From contig CAWZYQ010000089.1 in NCBI GenBank assembly GCA_963966275.1, positions 1 to 15,650 on the forward strand: DNA of 15,650 bases, read 5' to 3'. Positions within the stretch are counted from its first letter, which is position 1. Every line of letters starts with the position of its first letter. The notes under the pieces are model-generated. The model was given only the letters and a program-made list of their open reading frames with translations. It was not told the DNA's origin and searched no databases. Shown piece after piece: positions 6,570 to 13,860 of this stretch. Made by a program: the position numbers and the translations under genes. The stretch is from UBA10427 sp003500135. GTDB taxonomy: Bacteria > Bacteroidota > Bacteroidia > Cytophagales > Cyclobacteriaceae.

Positions 6570-7041
6570 ATAATTTATGTTTTAGTTTTTGTTTAATTCT
6601 ATTTATTCTCACACCAATGTTGTTGGTATTCGTCCCTGTTATGTCGGCAATTTCGTGGTAGGATTTCTCCTCGAGATAAAGCAATATAACCGCACGATCA
6701 ACTTCAGGCAACGTTTTAATAGCCGCATAAAGCATATTTAATTGTTCGTCATGAAAGGCCTGATTGGTGGCATGCATATTTGCGCCGTCAATTTTCGATT
6801 GCTTTTCCAGTTCGTTATTTGATTTGCGTTTAAGCGATAGGCAAACATTTAAAGCAATGCGATAAACCCAGGTAGACCATTTAGATTTTTCATTAAACCG
6901 GTCGCGGCTTTGCCAAATCTGCAGGCATACCTCTTGATAATAATCCTGAAAATCCTCATCATTATCAGTGTAGGCACGACAAATCTTAATGATCATCGGG
7001 GCAAATGGAATGATATACTTTTGATAAAAATCGTTACTCAT
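6553..7041 (-). CDS. ECF-type RNA polymerase sigma factor (sigma-70 family)
   Basis: A 162-residue two-domain sigma factor. Region 2 spans about residues 6-72 and includes DNDEDFQDYYQEVCLQIWQS (core-binding helix 2.2) and WSTWVYRIALNVCLSLKRK (2.3-2.4, -10 recognition and melting). After a 30-residue linker, region 4 covers about 98-155, with LPEVDRAVILLYLEEKSYHE and the helix-turn-helix IADITGTNTNNIGVRINRIKQKL for the -35 element. The length is slightly short for ECF factors but complete. It is the first gene of a two-gene unit with the membrane protein, whose start lies inside its last codons. An inverted repeat, GTTTACCC (7051-7058) and GGGTAAAC (7089-7096), lies just upstream and could be a control site. 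What signal it answers to and which genes it controls cannot be read from the window. Confidence 0.93.
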   Translation of the reverse strand: MSNDFYQKYIIPFAPMIIKICRAYTDNDEDFQDYYQEVCLQIWQSRDRFNEKSKWSTWVYRIALNVCLSLKRKSNNELEKQSKIDGANMHATNQAFHDEQLNMLYAAIKTLPEVDRAVILLYLEEKSYHEIADITGTNTNNIGVRINRIKQKLKHKLYGSFN

Positions 7042-7050
7042 CCGACTGTT

Positions 7051-7096
7051 GTTTACCCATTGGTGTTATGAGTTAGCATAAACTTACAGGGTAAAC
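7051..7096. repeat. Spaced inverted repeat upstream of the ECF sigma gene
   Basis: Arms GTTTACCC (7051-7058) and GGGTAAAC (7089-7096) are perfectly complementary, 8 bp each, with 30 bases between. The nearer arm begins 10 bases upstream of the sigma start codon, so it could act as a two-site operator or a leader hairpin. No recognisable -7/-33 promoter was found around it. Confidence 0.35.
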
Positions 7097-7264
7097 CAAA
7101 AAAATGAAAAAAAATTGTGGTTGACTGATTACGCCGTGGGAAGTTTTAATACTTACCATTGTAATGCTAGTAAATAGCATTTAGCACATTGTCCCCTCAT
7201 TAATATGTCCCCAATCCGGCAAGGTGTTTTTATATTTTCAGCTTTCTGTTTTCATCCAATTTTG

Positions 7265-7272
7265 TACCTTTA
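7265..7272 (+). promoter_or_regulatory. Possible -7 element of the aldehyde dehydrogenase gene
   Basis: TACCTTTA matches TAnnTTTG except the last base and lies 30 bases before the ATG. No clear TTG is found at the expected -33 distance, so this is a weak call. Confidence 0.3.
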
Positions 7273-7302
7273 TTTACACATAAAACCCAAACGAAAGCAA
7301 GG

Positions 7303-8850
7303 ATGATTAAGGAGTCAACAAAACATCAGGAACTATTAAGAAAGCTGGGGATTCAAGAAAAAATCCCAGGCGCCTATATCGGGTCCCAAGCGCTGGATTC
7401 CTCAGGTAAATATTTTGACAGTACTTCACCAATCGATGGCGTTAGGTTAGGTTCCATACCTTCCACCGACCGGCAATCTTATGAAAAAGTGATTAGCGCA
7501 TCGCACGAGGCATTTCTGAAATGGCGGATGATTCCCGCGCCAAAGCGAGGAGAAATCGTTAGGCAATACGGCCTGAGGCTCCGTGAAAATAAGGAGGCGC
7601 TGGGTAGATTGGTCACGATTGAAATGGGCAAATCGATACAGGAAGGTTTAGGAGAGGTGCAGGAAATGATCGATATATGCGATTTTGCCGTTGGTTTATC
7701 ACGGCAATTATATGGGTTGACCATGCATTCGGAACGCCCCGGGCACCGCATGTATGAACAGTACCATCCTCTTGGTGTGGTGGGTATAATTTCGGCATTT
7801 AACTTCCCCGTAGCCGTATGGTCGTGGAATGCCATGATCGCAATGGTTTGTGGCGATGTATGCATTTGGAAACCTTCAGAGAAAACACCACTTTGTGGAA
7901 TTGCATGTCAAAAACTACTTGCTGACGTACTCAAAGAAAATGATGCACCCGAAGCAGTAAGTTGCCTGATCAACGGAGATTATGAGGTAGGTGAATTCAT
8001 GACGCATGATCCTAAAATTGCATTAATTTCGGCCACTGGCTCTATAAGAATGGGGAAAATTGTAGGGCAGTCTGTGGCAGCCCGACTGGGAAAGTCACTT
8101 TTGGAACTGGGAGGGAATAATGCCATCATTATATCGCAGCATGCCGATCTGGATATTGCATTGCCTGCTGCTGTATTTGGAGCGGTTGGTACCTGTGGTC
8201 AACGATGCACGTCTACAAGAAGACTAATAATTCACGAAAGTATTTTTGATCAGTTTAAACAAAAGCTGATCAATGCCTACGGGCAATTGAAAATTGGGGA
8301 TCCATTGGATGAGTCAAACCATGTTGGCCCGTTAATTGATCGCGATGCCGTAGAAACTTTCGAAAAGGCTATTGAAGAAATAAAAAAAGAAGGTGGCAAG
8401 GAAGTGGTGCCTGCCAAAAAACTGGAAGGTCCCGGTTATGGATCGGGATGTTATGTAAGCCCTGGAATTTATGAGGTTTCCAACCATTTCAATATAGTAC
8501 AGGATGAGACTTTTGCACCAATACTTTATCTCATAAAATACAAAGATATTGAACAGGCATTGGCCTATCAAAATGGTGTTCCACAAGGGCTCAGCTCTTC
8601 CATTATGACGAATCACATGCGGGAATCGGAGCGTTTTTTGTCGCATGAAGGTTCGGATTGCGGTATTGCAAATGTCAATATCGGTACCTCTGGGGCCGAA
8701 ATTGGCGGCGCATTTGGGGGTGAGAAAGAAACCGGCGGAGGTCGTGAGTCGGGATCAGATGCATGGAAGGCATATATGCGGCGGCAAACCAATACTATTA
8801 ATTACAGCGCCGATCTTCCACTGGCCCAGGGGATCAAATTTGACCTTTGA
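7303..8850 (+). CDS. ALDH7-family aldehyde dehydrogenase (probable L-aminoadipate-semialdehyde / piperideine-6-carboxylate dehydrogenase)
   Basis: A 515-residue NAD-dependent aldehyde dehydrogenase, cytosolic. Catalytic and cofactor residues stand at canonical places: Asn167 (AFNFPVAVW), Lys190 (WKPSEKTP), general base Glu268 (LLELGGNNA), catalytic Cys302 (GQRCTSTRRL), and the DETFAPI motif that contacts NAD ribose. The C-terminal NTINYSADLPLAQGIKF tail and GCYVSPGIYEV are hallmarks of the ALDH7/antiquitin group. That group oxidises alpha-aminoadipate semialdehyde in lysine catabolism and also other aldehydes. No lysine-catabolic gene (lysine aminotransferase, LAT, saccharopine pathway) adjoins it here, so the physiological substrate is inferred from family alone. 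An AAGG lies directly before the ATG at 7303, and the N-terminal length fits the family. It stands apart on its own strand, 145 bases ahead of the response regulator gene. No strong terminator follows it. Confidence 0.93.
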   Translation: MIKESTKHQELLRKLGIQEKIPGAYIGSQALDSSGKYFDSTSPIDGVRLGSIPSTDRQSYEKVISASHEAFLKWRMIPAPKRGEIVRQYGLRLRENKEALGRLVTIEMGKSIQEGLGEVQEMIDICDFAVGLSRQLYGLTMHSERPGHRMYEQYHPLGVVGIISAFNFPVAVWSWNAMIAMVCGDVCIWKPSEKTPLCGIACQKLLADVLKENDAPEAVSCLINGDYEVGEFMTHDPKIALISATGSIRMGKIVGQSVAARLGKSLLELGGNNAIIISQHADLDIALPAAVFGAVGTCGQRCTSTRRLIIHESIFDQFKQKLINAYGQLKIGDPLDESNHVGPLIDRDAVETFEKAIEEIKKEGGKEVVPAKKLEGPGYGSGCYVSPGIYEVSNHFNIVQDETFAPILYLIKYKDIEQALAYQNGVPQGLSSSIMTNHMRESERFLSHEGSDCGIANVNIGTSGAEIGGAFGGEKETGGGRESGSDAWKAYMRRQTNTINYSADLPLAQGIKFDL

Positions 8851-8953
8851 TCTAATGAAATATAACAATGATGTATTTTTTATAGCATTTTTCATTGAAA
8901 ACATCTATTTTATATTTTCAAATAATTATTACTTTTACAAAAATCAAGTTAAC

Positions 8954-8974
8954 ATTTAAGGAAAACCCTTAAAT
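8954..8974 (+). repeat. Perfect 8-bp hairpin in the leader of the response regulator gene
   Basis: ATTTAAGG (8954-8961) and CCTTAAAT (8967-8974) are perfect arms with an AAAAC loop, 21 bases upstream of the response regulator ATG. A TTATTT follows, so it could be a weak terminator of the upstream dehydrogenase gene, a leader hairpin, or an operator. Confidence 0.45.
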
Positions 8975-8995
8975 TTATTTCAAAACCTCATTCTC

Positions 8996-9415
8996 ATGTC
9001 GAATAAAGGTGATACAACTTTTTATACCGTGATGCTTATCGATGATAATGAGATCGATAACCTCATAAATCAGAAAATGATTGAAGCGGCTAATATCACA
9101 AAGCACATTTTCACCCATACTGGCGCCCGCAGCGCTATTGAGTTCCTGCGTAATATTGAAAAAGTGGAAAATGTGGCTAATGAAATACTGCCTGATGTCA
9201 TATTTCTTGATATTGATATGCCATTGATGGATGGTTTTCAGTTTTTGGATGAGTTTGAGAAACTGTCAGACAAAACGAAAGACAAGTGCAAAATCGTGAT
9301 GTTGACTTCTTCTATCAACCCTCAGGATGTGAACAAATCCAAGGAGTATAGTTATGTGAAGAAATACATCAATAAGCCGCTTTCGCAGGAAAACCTGGAA
9401 AAACTAGACATTTGA
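8996..9415 (+). CDS. Stand-alone CheY-like response regulator (receiver domain only)
   Basis: A 139-residue protein made of a single receiver domain with no output domain. The acidic pocket is Asp16-Asp17 (MLIDDNEIDN), the phospho-acceptor is Asp72 (IFLDIDMPLMDG), and the switch residues are Thr104 (MLTSS) and Lys127 (YINKPLS). All residues needed for phosphorylation are present. Family knowledge: such single-domain regulators act by protein-protein contact, often in phosphorelays or with hybrid kinases, and are abundant in Bacteroidetes. No histidine kinase is encoded nearby, so its partner is elsewhere. The start ATG at 8996 follows the hairpin at 8954-8974. A bidirectional terminator ends the gene at 9421-9452. 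The role cannot be assigned beyond signal relay. Confidence 0.93.
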   Translation: MSNKGDTTFYTVMLIDDNEIDNLINQKMIEAANITKHIFTHTGARSAIEFLRNIEKVENVANEILPDVIFLDIDMPLMDGFQFLDEFEKLSDKTKDKCKIVMLTSSINPQDVNKSKEYSYVKKYINKPLSQENLEKLDI

Positions 9416-9420
9416 TGATA

Positions 9421-9452
9421 AAAAATTGGGACTTCAGTAAGTCCCATTTTTT
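9421..9452. terminator. Bidirectional terminator between the response regulator and the helical-protein gene
   Basis: TGGGACTT (9427-9434), loop CAGT, then AAGTCCCA (9439-9446), followed by six T on the plus strand. The five A before the stem give a T-run on the minus strand. It sits exactly between two converging genes. Confidence 0.88.
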
Positions 9453-9480
9453 ATTATGAATTCATATAATGGTTTGACCG

Positions 9481-10926
9481 TTATTCATTAGCAAGCTCAT
9501 CAATAAAGGCATCATCTATCCGCACGAGTAACGTGGGTGCAAAGCTCTCTTTTTCAATAAGTTCAATTTTATTAGCGAGCGACTTTATCTTTTCCTTTTT
9601 ATTCTTTTTTGATTCGCTGACAGATATTTTAAGCATCTTGGTAAAGAGGATGACGTGTTCACAAGATTCTTTGCCCAATAGTCGGATTTGCCGTTGAATA
9701 CTGTTGATTAATTGATTAAAGAGTTCATAATCTTTCATCATACAGTATTGGAGGGCTAATATCACCTTGATCTCTAGCTGTGCTTCCGGGTATTTTTTCA
9801 GGCTTATCTCATTGAGAAGATTGTTGATCCATTTTGCTGCTTCATCATACTTTTTAACAAAGTAACATGACAAAGCCCGATACATAATATAGTTGATATA
9901 GTTTGGCGTGTATTCCACGTCGGCTTCGAAATCTGCAAAAATGGCTTCGTTTTCCTCATACATTTCCTCAACGATATTCATTCTTATGTGCCGTTTGATT
10001 TTGGTTATGAGAAACTGAGAAGGGAAAGTATACAAAGTGTAATTGGTCAATAAAGAACTACACTTGTCATTCACCTCTTCGAAGAAATTTTCTGCCTTTC
10101 GAAATACTTTATAATGGTCGTAATATTCCAATTTAAGGAATTCGAACACGATATGGAGATGATAATAAATTGAATCGAGGTGGTACTCATCAAAAATGTG
10201 TTGAACATTTAGCAAAATGTCCTGGATTGGTTCGAGGTCATCCTCCATATTGTCTTCACCTTCCACATGAAGTCGGTGGAAAATATTGATGCAGTTCAGG
10301 TACACATATAAACGGTGCGATTTGTAAAGGGCGCATACGTTGTTCATCTCCTTACAAAGCAACGATAGCTCCAGCTTTGAGGTATCATCACCTGTGAGAA
10401 AATAATCCCCGTATTTTTTAAAATATTCAGCCAATAGCTCCTCGGCTTTATCAACGGCCAAAGTATAAGCCACATGGCGGTTGTAGAGCTGTGAATAATT
10501 AAAATAATCCGCAGAATTGATGTGTAGCTTCTTGAGGGACTTATATACGATGGTCAACTCATTCGACAGGTCGTAGTCAAGCAACTCTTTTTCCAACTTT
10601 TTCAAAGTGGCTATTGCTATGGCCTTCTTTTTTGTAAAGATGGTCTCGTTGATATTGGCAACCTTTTTCAGGATATCCGTTCGTGGATTTTCCATTTGTT
10701 GCAACAGGTACTCCTCGATCTTTTGATTAAGACGTGAACGCAACGTGTAATAAGCATTGGTGTTCACACCGAGCTCATCCATGATTTTTGAATCCGATTG
10801 CTGCTTTTCACGTATCGAACGTAGAAGAAAAGCTGATTTTTCGGCGCTGCTTTCGATTAATGATTGATATATCGATTCGAAGTCTTCGTCAGAAAGTTGC
10901 TTTATAATATTTTTAAGTTTCGCCAT
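9481..10926 (-). CDS. Uncharacterised all-helical protein with TPR-like C-terminal half
   Basis: I do not recognise this 481-residue protein. No signal peptide or membrane segment is visible, so it is probably cytosolic. It is predicted by eye to be almost wholly alpha-helical and rich in Lys, Glu, Leu, Ile and Tyr. Residues 45-75 (SKIMDELGVNTNAYYTLRSR and on) look somewhat like a helix-turn-helix followed by a basic helix, which is only a resemblance. Residues 345-378 (ALSCYFVKKYDEAAKWINNL) and 384-415 follow the small/aromatic spacing of tetratricopeptide repeats, suggesting a protein-interaction scaffold. The tail (433-455) is Lys/Ser-rich. The start is the ATG at 10924-10926. Neighbours are a converging response regulator and, upstream on the same strand, a dsbD-type gene 252 bases away, so it is probably monocistronic. 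A TAGTTTTG -7-like element on the minus strand (10998-11005) could serve it, without a matching -33. Confidence 0.85.
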   Translation of the reverse strand: MAKLKNIIKQLSDEDFESIYQSLIESSAEKSAFLLRSIREKQQSDSKIMDELGVNTNAYYTLRSRLNQKIEEYLLQQMENPRTDILKKVANINETIFTKKKAIAIATLKKLEKELLDYDLSNELTIVYKSLKKLHINSADYFNYSQLYNRHVAYTLAVDKAEELLAEYFKKYGDYFLTGDDTSKLELSLLCKEMNNVCALYKSHRLYVYLNCINIFHRLHVEGEDNMEDDLEPIQDILLNVQHIFDEYHLDSIYYHLHIVFEFLKLEYYDHYKVFRKAENFFEEVNDKCSSLLTNYTLYTFPSQFLITKIKRHIRMNIVEEMYEENEAIFADFEADVEYTPNYINYIMYRALSCYFVKKYDEAAKWINNLLNEISLKKYPEAQLEIKVILALQYCMMKDYELFNQLINSIQRQIRLLGKESCEHVILFTKMLKISVSESKKNKKEKIKSLANKIELIEKESFAPTLLVRIDDAFIDELANE

Positions 10927-11073
10927 TTTTAATGGAGAATGTGCGTTGGAGAAAAATTACAAAACCCAGTAAATAACTTAAATGTAATATTTTTTGACAA
11001 AACTAAATAGAAAATTCCAAACTTATCCAGAATTGTCCATTAATGCCCGAAATGCTAATTTTTTTCTTTCTTA

Positions 11074-11087
11074 TGCAAATGTTTGCA
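11074..11087. repeat. Palindrome TGCAAA-TG-TTTGCA upstream of the helical-protein gene
   Basis: Perfect six-base arms with a two-base centre. The same half-sites recur at 11150-11155 and 11173-11178, just past the dsbD-type stop codon, as a wider inverted pair. It may be an operator for the 481-residue protein gene or part of a weak structure at the end of the dsbD-type transcript. The evidence is symmetry only. Confidence 0.3.
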
Positions 11088-11178
11088 CCGAGCTTTCAAA
11101 GAATTATTACTTAAATAATGTAACATTCTACAATTCTACCCTTTAAATATGCAAATAACTTTATTATCAGGGTTTGCA

Positions 11179-13665
11179 CTATTTGTGCTTGCTTTGATAG
11201 ACCTCTTTGGCCTTTTCAAGATAATCGATAAAATTTTGGACACTCAGATCGTAAGCTTTTGGTTTTAAAATTGGCTTCTCGTCATGGCCCAAAATGACAT
11301 AATAGGGCTGGGCATTATTTTCAAACCTGGTGATTTGGAAATCGGCATTTTGTTTGCCAATCGTCTTTTTAACTTTTCCATCATAGTCCGAAGTGTACCA
11401 TTCCGACTCAGGTAGTTCCGTCTTATCATCTACATATAGCGCTACCAAAATAAAATCTTCGCGTAGCCTCTTTAGCGCTGCAGGATCCGACCACACCCTT
11501 GCTTCCATTTCACGACAATTAACGCAGCCATGACCTGTAAAATCAATGAATAGGGGCTTGTTTTGCTCACGCGCACAACTGATGGCCTGCTCGTAATCGA
11601 AGTACCCGGTCAATCCATGTGGAAAATGAAGTTTATCGCCATATTTTGGTGGTTCACATGCTACTTCAGATATTTCCAATCCTCCCTGAAATCGGGCTTC
11701 ATACAAATTGAAATCATGAGTATGCATTGGAGGCAGATAACCAGCCAGCGCTTTGAGTGGAGCTCCCCACATTCCAGGAAGCAGGTAAACTACAAATACA
11801 AAGCTTACAATGGCGAGCAATAATCGACCGACACTAATTTTTTCCAGTGGACTGTCGTGAGGCAACCTGATTTTACCCAGTAAATACAGCCCCATAAGGG
11901 TGAATACCACGATCCAGATGGCGAGATAAACTTCGCGATCCAGAATACCCCAGTGATAAGCCTGGTCAGCGACACTAAGAAATTTAAAGGCAAAGGCCAA
12001 TTCAAGAAAGCCAAGCGCTACCTTAACACTGTTTAGCCAGCCACCGGATTTTGGCAGGCTATTGAGCCATTCGGGAAATATGGCAAAAAGCGTGAACGGG
12101 ATGGCGAATGCCATACCAAAAGCAAACATGCCAAGAATTGGTTTCAATACCAGTCCACCGGCGCTTTCCACGAGTAAACTTCCGGCAATGGGGCCCGTGC
12201 AACTAAATGAAACCAGTACAAGGGTGAATGCCATAAAGAAGATGCCGACAAAACCGCCTTTGTCCGCTTTTCGGTCCATTTTATTGACAAAACTACTCGG
12301 TAAAGTGATGTCGAAGGCGCCAAAAAACGAGATGGCAAATACAATGAATATTGTAAAGAATATCAGGTTGAGCGCCCAATTAGTAGCGAGTTCATTGGCT
12401 GTTTCAGGGCCCATAAATGGGGCGAGGAGAGCTCCGGTTAACGTATAAATCAGCACAATGGAAAATCCATAAAACAGGGCATTTCGTATTCCCTGGGCTT
12501 TGTTTTTTGCTCTCCCGGTAAAAAATGAAACCGTCATTGGGATCATAGGAAAAACACAGGGTGTAAATAATGCTGCCAGGCCACCAAGAAAGGCAAGAAT
12601 CACAAAGGCCAATAAGGAATACGCGTCCGTGGTGTCGCGCTGCATTAATAGTCCCTTTTTCTCTGACGAAACTTCAGCAGTAACCTCTGTCCTGCTGCCA
12701 ATATTAAAATCGTACTCCAACGGTATACACTTGCCACTTTCATTATTGCAGACCTGAAAACTGATGGTACCGGAAATTGAAGGAGGTAATTTCCTTATTA
12801 GCACAGTTTGAATTAGGGCTCCTTCATTTTCGAGATATCGCGTATCGCCTTCAAAAACGTCGTCATATTTCGTTTTTTCCTGTTGGCTTGATAGTTCGCC
12901 AACTTTTTCAAAAGAGTCGTTGTCTTCAAACGAAATGGATGCCGGAATGGGGCCGGGATTGAGATCGTTGCCGGGCGTATATAAAACCCAGTCCTTTTTT
13001 ATGCTGGCTTCAAAAATCAATTCGACCTGGTCACCCTCTTTCCATGAGGATGGGCCCGCTTGTACCTCCCATTCTACCGGATTGAGAATACCTGTTGGTG
13101 TTTCTTCGTCATCCGGGATATTCCCAATCACATCACTATTTCCGGAAGAAAACATATCAGAAGCACCGCCTGTTTTTTCCGCTTTTTGTGTAGCGGTGAC
13201 TTTAATATTTGAAAAGTTGAAGTCATCTTCGAGGTTGATGCATTTTCCATCTATCCCTGAACACACCTGGTACGAATAATATCCAATAATGACGGGTTGG
13301 GGACCGGTTATTATTATTTTTTGAACAAACTTTCCTGTACCCACAAAAATCGACACTTCGCCTTCCCATAAATCGTCGTATTTTCTTTTTGGCTTTATGG
13401 GGGTTATATCGCCAATGAGCTCATAGTCCGAATGAGGTTCGAAATTGAATTCGGCAATGATTGGTCCCAATTCAGGATCAAAATCAGAAGAGTAGAGGTA
13501 CCAGTTTTGGTCAATCGTCGCATTGAAATGTATTTCAACCGTATCGCCAACATTGACACTTTTGGGCTCTATTTCATTTTGCCACGAAATGGGTTTCAAA
13601 ATCTGTGCGGGTAAGACAAATGGCAATAAAAAAATGAGTATACCTAAAAAAAATATGCGCTTCAT
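11179..13665 (-). CDS. dsbD: Thiol:disulfide interchange protein DsbD-type reductase with duplicated N-terminal domain
   Basis: Transfers electrons from cytosolic thioredoxin across the inner membrane to periplasmic substrates. I place the start at 13663-13665, giving 828 residues. It opens with a signal peptide (MKRIFFLGILIFLLPFVLPAQ) and has AAAGGA eight bases upstream; the 24-codon extension upstream to 13737 reads as non-signal sequence. Two DsbD-alpha-like periplasmic domains lie in tandem, about 22-155 and 192-325. Both have a W-Y/L-Y-[ST] strand, a KYDD[LV][WF]EG motif and a closing cysteine pair (Cys135/Cys142 and Cys306/Cys313). A CcdA/DsbD-beta membrane core of about eight helices (350-630) carries the redox cysteines Cys370 (TPCVFP) and Cys489 (FSCTGP). 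A C-terminal thioredoxin-like gamma domain (about 680-825) has CVNC at 714-717. A minus-strand TAGTTTTG element at 13759-13766 may be part of the promoter. The domain duplication is the odd point; a typical DsbD has one alpha domain. Confidence 0.92.
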   Translation of the reverse strand: MKRIFFLGILIFLLPFVLPAQILKPISWQNEIEPKSVNVGDTVEIHFNATIDQNWYLYSSDFDPELGPIIAEFNFEPHSDYELIGDITPIKPKRKYDDLWEGEVSIFVGTGKFVQKIIITGPQPVIIGYYSYQVCSGIDGKCINLEDDFNFSNIKVTATQKAEKTGGASDMFSSGNSDVIGNIPDDEETPTGILNPVEWEVQAGPSSWKEGDQVELIFEASIKKDWVLYTPGNDLNPGPIPASISFEDNDSFEKVGELSSQQEKTKYDDVFEGDTRYLENEGALIQTVLIRKLPPSISGTISFQVCNNESGKCIPLEYDFNIGSRTEVTAEVSSEKKGLLMQRDTTDAYSLLAFVILAFLGGLAALFTPCVFPMIPMTVSFFTGRAKNKAQGIRNALFYGFSIVLIYTLTGALLAPFMGPETANELATNWALNLIFFTIFIVFAISFFGAFDITLPSSFVNKMDRKADKGGFVGIFFMAFTLVLVSFSCTGPIAGSLLVESAGGLVLKPILGMFAFGMAFAIPFTLFAIFPEWLNSLPKSGGWLNSVKVALGFLELAFAFKFLSVADQAYHWGILDREVYLAIWIVVFTLMGLYLLGKIRLPHDSPLEKISVGRLLLAIVSFVFVVYLLPGMWGAPLKALAGYLPPMHTHDFNLYEARFQGGLEISEVACEPPKYGDKLHFPHGLTGYFDYEQAISCAREQNKPLFIDFTGHGCVNCREMEARVWSDPAALKRLREDFILVALYVDDKTELPESEWYTSDYDGKVKKTIGKQNADFQITRFENNAQPYYVILGHDEKPILKPKAYDLSVQNFIDYLEKAKEVYQSKHK

Positions 13666-13673
13666 GCTATTAT

Positions 13674-13679
13674 TCCTTT
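13674..13679 (-). promoter_or_regulatory. Ribosome-binding site that decides the dsbD-type start
   Basis: AAAGGA on the minus strand lies eight bases before the ATG at 13665. Together with the signal peptide that follows, it favours this start over the in-frame ATG at 13737. Confidence 0.7.
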
Positions 13680-13816
13680 CCTTTGTTCGACCAAATATGT
13701 GCATTAATGAGTAGCCAAAATGTAACATTGATAACAAATTGGTTCTTTTCCATACCTACAAAACTAGGATTTTTTAAACAAATATTTAGCAGTTGGTTGG
13801 AGTGATGGATGGAAAG

Positions 13817-13856
13817 AAAAAAGGACATGTTCTTTTATTTAGAACATGCCCTTTGA
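13817..13856 (-). terminator. Rho-independent terminator of the M20 dipeptidase gene
   Basis: CATGTTCT (13826-13833) pairs with AGAACATG (13841-13848). The stem continues through one position that is a G-U wobble in minus-strand RNA into AAAGG/CCTTT, about 14 bp in all. The minus strand then reads a run of T. It begins a few bases after the dipeptidase stop codon at 13861. Confidence 0.88.
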
Positions 13857-13860
13857 AAAA

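Noticed and set aside
12062..12448. 128-codon open frame antisense to the dsbD-type membrane domain
   Set aside because: It is opposite conserved membrane helices with the TPCVFP/FSCTGP core; the composition is a mirror of the helices, not a real protein.
13666..13737. Upstream extension of the dsbD-type frame to an ATG at 13737
   Set aside because: The extra 24 residues would bury the signal peptide. The internal ATG at 13665 has AAAGGA eight bases upstream and begins a normal Lys-Arg plus hydrophobic leader.
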